Shown here: in pieces, positions 8,557-16,359 of the stretch
How positions within the stretch are numbered: position 1 is the first letter of the stretch
Layout of the letters: every line of letters begins with the position of its first letter
From: Bacteroidaceae bacterium
GTDB lineage: Bacteria > Bacteroidota > Bacteroidia > Bacteroidales > Bacteroidaceae
NCBI GenBank assembly: GCA_017516885.1
Contig: JAFXAR010000066.1
Coordinates: forward strand, 1-37,344
Length of the DNA: 37,344 nucleotides
Reading direction: 5' to 3'
The notes under the pieces: generated by a model
Databases searched by the model: none
Told to the model about the DNA's origin: nothing
The model's input: the letters and a program-made list of their open reading frames with translations, nothing else
Program-made: the position numbers and the translations under genes

Positions 8557-10929
8557 TTACTTCACCAGCATCTTTTTGCCGTTGACAATGTAGATGCCTG
8601 GGGCTGCAATCTTCTCTATCTTGCGGCCTTGCATGTCAAAGATTCCCTGCACGGCATCTGCCTCAGTAATAACACTGTTTACAGCAGTGTCCTCTGTAAC
8701 TACAAGCATTATGTCAATTATCTGGCCTCCGTAATTTGAGAATGTTCCGCCAAAGTTCGTGTTGCTGTCGCCCATTGGGTCAATGCTGCACCAGTCCTGC
8801 TTGATGCGCATACGGTATGTACCGGCTTCAGCAGGTACAGCAAATGCCGGAATTACAGGCTTGCTGCGGTTATTGCCTGAGATAATCTCTCCCGCACTGC
8901 TCCAGCCGCTCTCATCGCTGTCTGCGCCGTTGTTGTAGAATGAATATGATACAATGTCGCCCGCAGGCTGCCAGTTGCTGCCGTCGGCAATGCTTGCACT
9001 GAAGCCGTCGGCATCAAAGTCAATGTAAACGTAGTGGTTTACCCATGAGCCTTCAGTTGCAACAGTCAAATAGACCTCCTCGCCCGGAGCTGCCAAGAGC
9101 GCTGCAGCAGAGGTTATGTCAAGATACTCATTCAGTTGCTCCTGAGCAGAAAGTTCATATTGCGTCTCGCCATGCAATGGGCTTGTGAGTTTAATTGCAG
9201 TTATATTGCGCTCGGCATAATTTCTTGTGCCGGTGTTTGTTGGCGTATAATCCACATCGCCTGGTTCTGGTGTCGGGTCGGGGTCGGGCTCTGGTTCAGG
9301 ATTCGGGTCTATAACCTCGTCGCCAACAACCTCAAGCATAAAGTCCACAATCTGTCCGCCATTGTCCATGAAGTCGCCGAACTTGCCGTCGCTGTCACCG
9401 GCAGGGTCAATGTTGCACCAGTCGAGCTTAGCGCGAACGCGGTAAACGCCAGGAGTTTCAGGAACTGTAAACGACGGAAGCGCCACTGTGCTGCGCGCAT
9501 CGCCTGACACTGAAGCGCCTTCGCTGTTCCAGCCGGTGTTGTCGTTGCTGCTGCCGTTGTTGTAGAATGAATATGATACAAGGTCGCCCGCAGGCTGCCA
9601 TGAACTGCCATCGGCAATGCTTGCTGTAAAGCCGTTTGAATCGGCATCAATATAAAGGTAAGCATTCATCCATGAATCGTTAAAGCCCATTGAAACTGTT
9701 ACTGTTTCACCCGCAGCCGCCTTCATGGTTACAGAACCTGAATAGTCGTTGTAGCAGAGATTGCCGCTGTTGTCCACATTAAGGGTGTTTGCCGCATGGC
9801 CGCTGTAAGCGCTGCTTTCCAAAGCAACAGATGTAATCCAACGGTTAAGCCTTGTCTTTTCTCCGGTATATGCAGGAGTGTAGTCAACATCGCCCGGTGT
9901 TGGGTCAGGATTTGGATTCGGATTCGGGTCAACCACCTCTCCGCTGCCGAACTGCACTGTGTAGGTGTGAACATTGCTGCTGTTCGCCGCATAGTCATTG
10001 CCCTTCACCTTAATTGTCAGCACAGCACTGGCCTCGTCGTACGATTTTTCAATTACAGCGCCCTTGCCTTTTGAAGCAACAGAGAGCTTGCTCGCGTCAT
10101 ACGCCTCATCAATAACATACTGTGTCTTGCCGGCGGCAAAGTAATCTACGCCGTTATAAACCAAAGACGAAAGCTCGGAATAATACACAAACTGCACATT
10201 GTCAACATAAAGCGTTGTGCCGTCTACAAGATTACCGCGTGTCCAGTAGTCACCGCCCGAAATTACAACATTCATCATCTCAGGCACCTCGCCGTTCTCA
10301 TATTCAATGGGCACTGTAATTGTCTGCCATCCACCGCCTGTTGACGAGAATGCATGATTGCACTTTGCAACAAGAGTGCCGCTTGACGCAGCTGAAACTG
10401 TGCCAAAAACAGCCCTGTCAACATTATCCCTGCTCTGGTTTGGAGACGACTTGCTGCCTATGTTTGACTTATAAGTGCCCTTCCAAAAATAAGCTATAAT
10501 ATACGAATTTTCGCTATTTTCATCCTCTCTCTTGAAACTGCCTGTAATTGCATCGGGCCTATAGCCGAAAGGAACACCGCCGTAAGTGCCGCCGTCGCAT
10601 TCCGAAATTGTCATTGAGGCATACACCCAAGGAGTGCCCAAAGTAATATAGCCAGGAGCTGTTGAGCCGATGCCAAACAAACCAACCCAGGCATTCTTCA
10701 GTTTTACGGTATAGTTATCATTGAACACCAGTTCCTTTTTCTGCCCCATCTGATTAACCGAAGAGCCATTCCAGTCAGACGGTTCAACACCCGGACGCTG
10801 ATTCATTGAACCCGCAGCATCGGTGCTTCCACTTGAGCTTTTCCAACTGTCAAACCCACTGTTAGGCAGATACTGCGCCTGCACAGCAAAGGCCGAACAC
10901 AAAAACAAAGTAGTAAAAATCTTCTTCAT
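8557..10929 (-). CDS. large secreted protein with two duplicated beta modules and a T9SS-like C-terminus
   Basis: 790 residues. A cleavable signal peptide is clear (MKKIFTTLFLCSAFAVQAQ). Residues ~20-250 resemble the Bacteroidetes PCMD (putative carbohydrate metabolism) domain: NSGFDSWKS, DAITGSFK, YVDNVQFVY. Two Pro/Asp/Asn linkers (about 333-345 and 540-556) precede two homologous modules (~346-538 and ~557-745). These share GDVDYTP, SWQPAGD, VSYSFYNNG and GGQI(V/I)D(F/I)ML, and look like GEVED-type beta domains. The last ~40 residues (GIFDMQGRKIEKIAAPGIYIVNGKK) resemble a Por/T9SS sorting domain. Expected to be exported to the cell surface or medium, perhaps binding glycan. No catalytic residues were identified. 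Confidence 0.8.
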   Translation of the reverse strand: MKKIFTTLFLCSAFAVQAQYLPNSGFDSWKSSSGSTDAAGSMNQRPGVEPSDWNGSSVNQMGQKKELVFNDNYTVKLKNAWVGLFGIGSTAPGYITLGTPWVYASMTISECDGGTYGGVPFGYRPDAITGSFKREDENSENSYIIAYFWKGTYKSNIGSKSSPNQSRDNVDRAVFGTVSAASSGTLVAKCNHAFSSTGGGWQTITVPIEYENGEVPEMMNVVISGGDYWTRGNLVDGTTLYVDNVQFVYYSELSSLVYNGVDYFAAGKTQYVIDEAYDASKLSVASKGKGAVIEKSYDEASAVLTIKVKGNDYAANSSNVHTYTVQFGSGEVVDPNPNPNPDPTPGDVDYTPAYTGEKTRLNRWITSVALESSAYSGHAANTLNVDNSGNLCYNDYSGSVTMKAAAGETVTVSMGFNDSWMNAYLYIDADSNGFTASIADGSSWQPAGDLVSYSFYNNGSSNDNTGWNSEGASVSGDARSTVALPSFTVPETPGVYRVRAKLDWCNIDPAGDSDGKFGDFMDNGGQIVDFMLEVVGDEVIDPNPEPEPDPDPTPEPGDVDYTPTNTGTRNYAERNITAIKLTSPLHGETQYELSAQEQLNEYLDITSAAALLAAPGEEVYLTVATEGSWVNHYVYIDFDADGFSASIADGSNWQPAGDIVSYSFYNNGADSDESGWSSAGEIISGNNRSKPVIPAFAVPAEAGTYRMRIKQDWCSIDPMGDSNTNFGGTFSNYGGQIIDIMLVVTEDTAVNSVITEADAVQGIFDMQGRKIEKIAAPGIYIVNGKKMLVK

Positions 10930-10966
10930 ATCATGTAATTATTTGATTACACATGCAACAATTCTG

Positions 10967-10974
10967 CAAAATTA
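10967..10974 (-). promoter_or_regulatory. -7 box upstream of the secreted-protein gene
   Basis: On the minus strand TAATTTTG fits TAnnTTTG and lies about 37 bases before the start codon. No convincing TTTG was found at the right distance upstream. Confidence 0.4.
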
Positions 10975-11226
10975 TCCTTTTTTGAACAAATAAAAAACAA
11001 TTTAGTTTTTTTTATCATTCAACGATAATTCGCTTAAATATCTTTAATAAATACAGCGCCACAACTGCAGCATTTCACAAGCCGCACCGCGACAAGAATA
11101 GAAACATTTTGCTTGCAAAAACACAAAATCACTATAAAATTTCACAAAACCACAACTACAATCAATCTTTTTTCTTATTTTTTCAAAAAATCGCTTGCAT
11201 TTCTTCATTTTTTGAATTCAACTTAC

Positions 11227-11234
11227 TATATTTG
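11227..11234 (+). promoter_or_regulatory. -7 box of gdhA
   Basis: TATATTTG matches TAnnTTTG and lies 31 bases before the ATG at 11266. It falls inside the longer open frame that begins at 11113, so it argues against the upstream start. The -33 element is not clear. The remainder of the 10930-11265 divergent spacer is AT-rich without a visible gene. Confidence 0.5.
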
Positions 11235-11265
11235 CAGGCAAAACAGAATAATCATCTTATATAAT

Positions 11266-12600
11266 ATGAAAGTAGAGACAACGCTTGAGAGCCTGAAAAA
11301 AAGATTCCCAAATGAGCCTGAATATTACCAGGCAGTAGAAGAGGTGCTTCACTCAATTGAAGAGGAGTATAACAAGCACCCAGAGTTTGAGGCAAGCAAC
11401 CTCATAGAGAGGCTTTGCATCCCCGACCGCATTTTCACATTCCGCGTAACATGGGTCGACGACAGCGGCAAGGTGCAGGTGAACACCGGCTACCGCGTGC
11501 AGCACAACAATGCAATTGGCCCTTACAAAGGCGGCATACGCTTCCACCCATCGGTAAACATTGGCATTCTCAAGTACCTCGCTTTTGAACAGACATTCAA
11601 GAACTCCCTCACCACCCTTCCCATGGGCGGTGCAAAAGGCGGTTCAGACTTCGACCCCAAGGGCAAAAGCGACAACGAAGTGATGCGTTTCTGCCAGGCA
11701 TTCATAACTGAATTGTGGCGCAACATCGGGCCCGAAATGGACGTTCCTGCCGGTGACATTGGCGTTGGCGGACGCGAAGTAGGCTACATGTTCGGCATGT
11801 ACAAAAAGCTCACCCGCGAATTCAACGGAGTATTTACCGGCAAGGGACTTGAGTTCGGCGGCTCGCTCATTCGTCCCGAGGCAACCGGATACGGAAACAT
11901 ATACTTCCTCCAGGAGATGCTCAAGACCCGCGGCGAAAGCATTGAAGGCAAGACATGCCTTGTATCAGGTTCGGGCAACGTAGCACAGTACACCGTTGAA
12001 AAAGTGATACAGCTTGGCGGAAAAGTTGTTACCATGAGCGACTCAAACGGCTACATATACGATCCCGACGGCATTGACCGCGAAAAGCTCGACTTCATAA
12101 TGGAACTCAAGAACGTGCGCCGCGGCCGCATAAAGGAATATGCCGACAAATACGGCTGCAAATATGTTGAGAACGCCCGCCCCTGGTGCGAGAAAGGCGA
12201 TATTGCACTGCCCTCGGCCACACAGAACGAAATTGACGGCAACGATGCAAAGGCTCTTATTGCAAACGGCGTAATAGCAGTTTCAGAGGGAGCGAACATG
12301 CCCTCAACCCCTGAGGCAATACACACATTCCAGGCAGCAAGAATCCTCTATGCACCCGGCAAGGCATCAAACGCCGGCGGCGTATCGGTATCGGGCCTTG
12401 AAATGAGCCAGAACTCAGGCAAGATTAACTGGAGCAGCGCAAAGGTTGACCAAATGCTGCACGAAATCATGCATAACATACACAGCGCATGCGTAAAATA
12501 CGGCACTCAGCCCGATGGATACATCGACTATGTAAAGGGCGCAAACATTGCAGGCTTCCTCAAAGTAGCCAAAGCGATGATGGCACAAGGAATTGTATAA
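11266..12600 (+). CDS. gdhA: NADP-type glutamate dehydrogenase
   Basis: 445 residues from the ATG at 11266, catalysing 2-oxoglutarate + ammonia + NAD(P)H to glutamate. The substrate-binding segment is intact (GYRVQHNNAIGPYKGGIRFHPSV, with PMGGAKGGSDFDPKGKSD carrying the catalytic lysine). PAGDIGVGGREVGYM and the nucleotide-binding SGSGNVAQY are also present. The open frame extends upstream to 11113. Those 51 extra residues are low-complexity and cover the -7 box, so I take MKVETTLESL as the true start. The length is typical of hexameric bacterial GDH. A duplicate of its last 42 bases lies downstream. Confidence 0.96.
   Translation: MKVETTLESLKKRFPNEPEYYQAVEEVLHSIEEEYNKHPEFEASNLIERLCIPDRIFTFRVTWVDDSGKVQVNTGYRVQHNNAIGPYKGGIRFHPSVNIGILKYLAFEQTFKNSLTTLPMGGAKGGSDFDPKGKSDNEVMRFCQAFITELWRNIGPEMDVPAGDIGVGGREVGYMFGMYKKLTREFNGVFTGKGLEFGGSLIRPEATGYGNIYFLQEMLKTRGESIEGKTCLVSGSGNVAQYTVEKVIQLGGKVVTMSDSNGYIYDPDGIDREKLDFIMELKNVRRGRIKEYADKYGCKYVENARPWCEKGDIALPSATQNEIDGNDAKALIANGVIAVSEGANMPSTPEAIHTFQAARILYAPGKASNAGGVSVSGLEMSQNSGKINWSSAKVDQMLHEIMHNIHSACVKYGTQPDGYIDYVKGANIAGFLKVAKAMMAQGIV
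12559..12600 (+). repeat. gdhA 3'-end repeat, copy 1 (inside gdhA)
   Basis: The last 42 bases of gdhA, including its TAA. They recur at 12701-12742 with one difference, GCG in place of GCA at an alanine codon. Confidence 0.85.
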
Positions 12601-12630
12601 CCTAAATATAAGATAGGCCTTACTTAGGGA

Positions 12631-12692
12631 GCTTTTGCAGCAACAGTCGCGCCAAGCACGGTGATAATCGTGCGGCGCGGGATGCGAAAAGC
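12631..12692. repeat. long imperfect hairpin between the two gdhA 3'-end copies
   Basis: The inner stem is CGCGCC-AA-GCACG (12648-12660) against CGTGCGGCGCG (12669-12679), with an AA bulge and the loop GTGATAAT. The outer arms GCTTTTGCA (12631-12639) and TGCGAAAAGC (12683-12692) also pair with one bulge. It is much richer in G+C than its flanks. There is no T-run, so it is not a typical terminator. It could be a REP-like or mobile-element remnant. Confidence 0.55.
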
Positions 12693-12700
12693 AAAAGCGA

Positions 12701-12742
12701 CTCAAAGTAGCCAAAGCAATGATGGCACAAGGAATTGTATAA
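12701..12742 (+). repeat. gdhA 3'-end repeat, copy 2 (downstream)
   Basis: 41 of 42 bases are identical to the end of gdhA, including the stop codon. The spacing from the first copy is 142 bases. It is not part of an intact gene. Confidence 0.85.
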
Positions 12743-12784
12743 GAGTACAGAGTACAGAGAACAGAGTACAGAGTACAGAGTACA
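12743..12784. repeat. heptamer array 1 (GAGTACA x6)
   Basis: Six consecutive 7-base units of GAGTACA; the third is GAGAACA. It starts directly after the second gdhA end copy. Confidence 0.85.
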
Positions 12785-12787
12785 GAA

Positions 12788-12843
12788 CCGCTTTCCGTTT
12801 TCAGTTTTCCGCTTTCGGTTTTCAGTTTTCAGCTTTCAGCTTT
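12788..12843. repeat. heptamer array 2 (CAGTTTT-like x8)
   Basis: Eight consecutive 7-base units of the form CNGYTTT: CCGCTTT, CCGTTTT, CAGTTTT, CCGCTTT, CGGTTTT, CAGTTTT, CAGCTTT, CAGCTTT. Only three bases separate it from array 1. Confidence 0.85.
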
Positions 12844-12855
12844 AATGAGCGCAGC

Positions 12856-12903
12856 GTATAAACAAAAACAAATCCCGAGATTGGGATTTGTTTTTGTTTA
12901 TAC
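12856..12903. terminator. perfect 21-bp-stem hairpin upstream of the permease gene
   Basis: GTATAAACAAAAACAAATCC at 12856-12875 (plus C at 12876) pairs perfectly with 12883-12903 around a 6-base loop. A T-rich tail follows on the + strand. It probably ends gdhA-side transcription. Its right arm overlaps the -33 region of the next promoter. Confidence 0.75.
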
Positions 12904-12922
12904 ATATTTTTAACTATCTTAG
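12893..12922 (+). promoter_or_regulatory. probable promoter of the AmpG-like permease gene
   Basis: TTTG (12893-12896), an 18-base spacer and TATCTTAG (12915-12922) give a near-consensus Bacteroidales promoter 30 bases before the ATG. The -33 element lies within the right arm of the terminator hairpin. Confidence 0.5.
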
Positions 12923-12952
12923 CGGCTGTAACAAGAAAAACCAAAGGAAAAC

Positions 12953-14233
12953 ATGCAAACACTGACACAAGCAGCAAAAAAAACAAATGCCTGGCTATGG
13001 ATTCCCACCCTCTATTTCGCATCGGGACTGCCCTATCACGCCATTACATCAATATCGGACATAATGTACAAGGACATGGGCGTTGACAACGCCACCATAG
13101 CCCTTTACACAGGAATTTTCCTTATACCATGGACAATAAAGCCCCTATGGAGCCCCTTTGTGGAACTGATGAGCACAAGACGCAAATGGACACTCTATTC
13201 ACAACTGCTGCTTGTACTCTGCTTCGCTGCAGTAGCAATATCCGTTCCCATGGAGAGTTTCCTGCTGCTGACAATAATAGCATTCATGGCAGGCGCATTC
13301 GTATCATCGACGCACGACATTGCACTTGACGGATTCTACATCCTTGGACTAAGCCAAAAAGAGCAATCATTCTTTTCAGGAATCAGAAACACCTTCTACC
13401 GCATTGCAACGGTATTTGGTTCGGGGTTTCTTGTTATGCTTGCCGGCACTCTTGGAAACACCTGCGGCAAGACCATGGGCTGGAGCGCCACATTTGCTGT
13501 TACTTCAATAATTATGCTCGCCCTGTTCCTCTACAACCGAAAGGCGATGCCAAAGCCCGAGAATGACATTGACCGCGCACCGGGCAGCATAAAAGAGGTA
13601 TTCAGCAATTTCGGCGACATAATAAAGACCTATTTCCAAAAACCGGGAATATTCACCGCGCTGCTGTTCCTTTTGCTGTTCCGCTTTCCCGAGGCACAGT
13701 TAGGGAAAATAGGCAAGCTGTTCCTAATGGACACCGCAAATATGGGCGGATTGGGACTTGGCATGGAAGAGATTGGATTCGCCAATGGAGTTATAGGCAT
13801 CATAGGACTGATTCTTGGAGGAATCATTGGCGGAATATGCATATCGCAGAACGGCTTGAAATACTGGCTGTGGCCTATGGTAATAGCAATTTCACTGCCC
13901 GACGCCGTATATGTATACATGAGCATGGCGCTCCCCGACAGTATGGGCATAATATGCAGCTGCATTTTCGTTGAACAATTCGGCTACGGATTCGGTTTTA
14001 CTGCATATACCCTTTACATGATATATTTTGCGCAAGGCAAGTACCCCACAGCACATTTTGCAATCTCCACCGCATTTATGTCACTCGGAGTAATGCTGCC
14101 CAGCATGGCATCGGGCTACATACAGCAGTGGTTAGGATACGAGAATTTCTTCATTTGGGTAATGGCATGCACAACGGTTACCTTTGCAGTGTCGGCACTT
14201 ATAAAAATAGACCCGGGCTTTGGAAAGAAATAA
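12953..14233 (+). CDS. MFS permease of the AmpG (muropeptide) type
   Basis: 426 residues with about 12 hydrophobic segments, an inner-membrane major facilitator. The N-terminal signature LYFASGLPYHAITSISDIMYKDMGV and the loop LWSPFVE (MFS motif-A position) resemble AmpG permeases, which import anhydro-muropeptides for recycling. The helix-4/5 region HDIALDGFYI also fits AmpG. The next gene (77 bases on, same strand) is a BadF-type amino-sugar kinase, a sensible partner for using imported GlcNAc. The specific substrate is inferred. A lipid or siderophore permease of the same superfamily cannot be excluded. An AAAGGA ribosome-binding-like stretch precedes the ATG. Confidence 0.8.
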   Translation: MQTLTQAAKKTNAWLWIPTLYFASGLPYHAITSISDIMYKDMGVDNATIALYTGIFLIPWTIKPLWSPFVELMSTRRKWTLYSQLLLVLCFAAVAISVPMESFLLLTIIAFMAGAFVSSTHDIALDGFYILGLSQKEQSFFSGIRNTFYRIATVFGSGFLVMLAGTLGNTCGKTMGWSATFAVTSIIMLALFLYNRKAMPKPENDIDRAPGSIKEVFSNFGDIIKTYFQKPGIFTALLFLLLFRFPEAQLGKIGKLFLMDTANMGGLGLGMEEIGFANGVIGIIGLILGGIIGGICISQNGLKYWLWPMVIAISLPDAVYVYMSMALPDSMGIICSCIFVEQFGYGFGFTAYTLYMIYFAQGKYPTAHFAISTAFMSLGVMLPSMASGYIQQWLGYENFFIWVMACTTVTFAVSALIKIDPGFGKK

Positions 14234-14239
14234 GAAACA

Positions 14240-14255
14240 GTTTCTTGCAAGAAAC
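14240..14255. promoter_or_regulatory. 16-bp perfect palindrome between permease and kinase genes
   Basis: GTTTCTTGCAAGAAAC is its own reverse complement. A further GAAAC sits just upstream (14234-14238), so GAAAC and GTTTC arms alternate three times in 22 bases. It lies 4-22 bases past the permease stop and 55 bases before the kinase start. It may be an operator or a weak terminator. Confidence 0.45.
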
Positions 14256-14309
14256 TTAATAAATTTCTAAAATAAACCTTATCTTCGCGTAAAATTTTGA
14301 AAAGACTAT

Positions 14310-15158
14310 ATGATACTCATAGCAGACAGCGGTTCTACCAAAACAGATTGGGTTCTGTGCGACAACGGCAATATCGCCCTGCGCGTAAAAACCCAAGGGT
14401 TTAACCCCACAATACAGGACTCAGATGACATATTCAGCATACTGTCCGAAGAACTTGCGGGCAAAATAGACGCCACCGCACCCGAAAAGATTTTCTTTTA
14501 CGGAGCCGGCTGCGCCTATGACAGCGCAAACAAAAGAATGCACGATGCACTCAGCAGAATATTCTCAACAAAGGAAATTGAGATAAACAGCGACCTTCTT
14601 GCCGCAGCAAGAGCACTCTGCAAGCACGAGGAGGGAATAGCCGGAATACTTGGTACAGGCTCAAACTCCTGCCTCTACGACGGAGAGAAAATCATTGACA
14701 ACACTCCCTCGTTAGGCTACATACTCGGTGACGAAGGAAGCGGAGCAAGCCTCGGCAAGCAGCTGGTCAGCGACTGCATAAAAAAACAGCTAAGCAAGGA
14801 AATAAGAGAAAAATTCCTCAAGCAGTACAATCTCACCGTGCCGGCAATTCTTGAGAGGGTCTACCACACCCCACTGCCCAACCGCTGGCTTGCAAGCCTC
14901 ACTCCGTTCCTTAGCGAGAACAAAGAGAACATTGAGATTAAGCTGCTCCTGAAGAACTGCTTCACACAATTCTTCAAACGCAACATCATGACCTACCGGC
15001 ACTCCTGGCTTCCGGTGCACATAATAGGCGGCATTGGAGTGAATTTCGCAACAGAAATAAAGGAGACAGCCGAAAGCCTTGGACTTTCCATAGGCAAAAT
15101 AGCAGAAAGCCCCATAGAAGGACTGGTAGAATACCACAGCAAGCAAGAAACAGAATAA
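14310..15158 (+). CDS. BadF/BadG-type N-acetylglucosamine kinase
   Basis: 282 residues of the ASKHA (actin-like ATPase) fold. The phosphate-1 motif is ILIADSGSTKTDWVL at the N-terminus, the catalytic/phosphate-2 region is GILGTGSNSCLYDG (~residues 116-129), and LGYILGDEGSGASLGK follows (~134-149). These are hallmarks of the BadF/BadG/BcrA/BcrD family that includes N-acetylglucosamine and N-acetylmuramic acid kinases. It likely phosphorylates GlcNAc (or MurNAc) in the cytoplasm. The AmpG-like permease just upstream supports a cell-wall sugar recycling role. A TATCTTCG -7-like box lies at 14280-14287. Confidence 0.85.
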   Translation: MILIADSGSTKTDWVLCDNGNIALRVKTQGFNPTIQDSDDIFSILSEELAGKIDATAPEKIFFYGAGCAYDSANKRMHDALSRIFSTKEIEINSDLLAAARALCKHEEGIAGILGTGSNSCLYDGEKIIDNTPSLGYILGDEGSGASLGKQLVSDCIKKQLSKEIREKFLKQYNLTVPAILERVYHTPLPNRWLASLTPFLSENKENIEIKLLLKNCFTQFFKRNIMTYRHSWLPVHIIGGIGVNFATEIKETAESLGLSIGKIAESPIEGLVEYHSKQETE

Positions 15159-15189
15159 TTATCTAAAACATTAAATCCAAAATAGAGAT

Positions 15190-16269
15190 ATGAAAAAGAT
15201 TTTTCTTAAATTTTCAGCACTTGCAATAGCAGTGTCAGTAATTTCATGCGGCAACGCCGGAACAAAGAACGACAGTACGGATGCCGACAGCACAAAGAAA
15301 GTTGCAGCAAAAATTCCTCAGCCACAAAAGATGGCCCCACTTACACCACCCGAATTCAAGAACCTTGAAAACATAGACACGCTCTCCTATGCATACGGAT
15401 GCGTTATGAGCAGACAGCTTATAGACGGCATATTGCCGCAGCTAAACGTCGACTTCAACGCAATAGTAGAGAATATTGAAAAGGCAGCAAACAAGGAAAG
15501 CATTAAGGCCGAAGGGGTTACTATCACCGAAAGCAACCTCAGAGATATGGTTGCCGAGCACATCTCGCCCAAGATTATTGCAGCAATGAGAGACACTACA
15601 GGAACTGCCAAAATATTCAACAGCGACAAAGAGAAGAAGGTTGGCGCAGCAGTTGTTGGCGCAGAACTTGGCTATTCGCTCAACAAACTTCCATTCCAAA
15701 TTGACACAAAGTCTGTGGTTGCCGCATTGAACGACTCCTACAACAACGTGGCAAAAATGAATGAAACAGCAGCAATGGAAACAATAGACAGATTCTTCAG
15801 CATAGAGCTTCCGGCCAAGAACAAGAAGGAATCGGCAGAATGGCTTGAAAAAATCAAAGGCAAGAGCGGTGTCCAGAGCACAAAGTCGGGCCTGCTGTAC
15901 AGGATTGTAAAACCCGGAACCACCAAGGCAACTAAAGATACCGACGTTGTAAAGGTCATCTACACCGGAAGAACACGCAAAGGCGTAGTTTTTGACAGCA
16001 ACCGCTGGAGCGACATGCCCGAGGAGCGCCAGGCTATGGCAAAGGCACAGGCTCCCGACAAGGCAGGCAAGGACAACCCTATCGAATTCCCTCTCAACAG
16101 AGTAATTCCCGGATGGACCGAAGGCATGAAACTAATTGGCAAAGGCGGAAAAATCGAGCTGTGGATTCCATCGGAGCTTGCATACGGCGAGCAGGGAGCA
16201 GGAATGAACATTGGTCCTAACGAAGCCCTCTTCTTTGAAGTAGAACTGCTTGACGTTACCTCAAAGTAA
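15190..16269 (+). CDS. FKBP-type peptidyl-prolyl isomerase lipoprotein
   Basis: 359 residues. The N-terminal lipoprotein signal ends in VISC (lipid cysteine about residue 20). A helical FKBP_N-like dimerisation region (~55-215: NIDTLSYAYGCVMSRQL, ESNLRDMV) precedes a C-terminal FKBP domain (~235-357: GLLYRIVKPG, VKVIYTGR, VFDSN, FPLNRVIPGWTEGMKLIGKGGKIELWIPSELAYG, EVELLDV). This is the FkpA/Mip architecture: periplasmic prolyl isomerase and chaperone. It begins 31 bases after the kinase stop, so it may be read from the same promoter. A strong terminator follows. Confidence 0.92.
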   Translation: MKKIFLKFSALAIAVSVISCGNAGTKNDSTDADSTKKVAAKIPQPQKMAPLTPPEFKNLENIDTLSYAYGCVMSRQLIDGILPQLNVDFNAIVENIEKAANKESIKAEGVTITESNLRDMVAEHISPKIIAAMRDTTGTAKIFNSDKEKKVGAAVVGAELGYSLNKLPFQIDTKSVVAALNDSYNNVAKMNETAAMETIDRFFSIELPAKNKKESAEWLEKIKGKSGVQSTKSGLLYRIVKPGTTKATKDTDVVKVIYTGRTRKGVVFDSNRWSDMPEERQAMAKAQAPDKAGKDNPIEFPLNRVIPGWTEGMKLIGKGGKIELWIPSELAYGEQGAGMNIGPNEALFFEVELLDVTSK

Positions 16270-16288
16270 CCAGCATATAAACATTTCG

Positions 16289-16332
16289 CATAACCATTGA
16301 CAGCGGGCCAAGGCCCGCTGTCAATGGTTATG
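16289..16332. terminator. bidirectional terminator between FKBP gene and druE
   Basis: A perfect 21-bp stem (16289-16309 with 16312-16332) closes on a 2-base AA loop, with the GC-rich core CAGCGGGCC/GGCCCGCTG. It lies between convergent genes, 19 bases after the FKBP stop and 27 bases from the druE stop. It marks the junction of core and accessory DNA. Confidence 0.85.
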
Positions 16333-16359
16333 AGTATATGCACTAGCATTCCACGCACC

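Noticed and set aside
11113-11265. 51-residue N-terminal extension of gdhA
   Set aside because: Low-complexity residues, and it spans the -7 box TATATTTG. The family starts near MKVETTLESL.
12631-12692. Integron attC site
   Set aside because: The hairpin lacks the GTTRRRY and RYYYAAC end boxes, and no integrase or cassette is visible.
12743-12843. CRISPR array
   Set aside because: Units are contiguous heptamers without spacers and no cas gene is present.
12661-12861. 66-residue open frame RVQSTE.../FQFSAF...
   Set aside because: It is only the translation of the two heptamer arrays.
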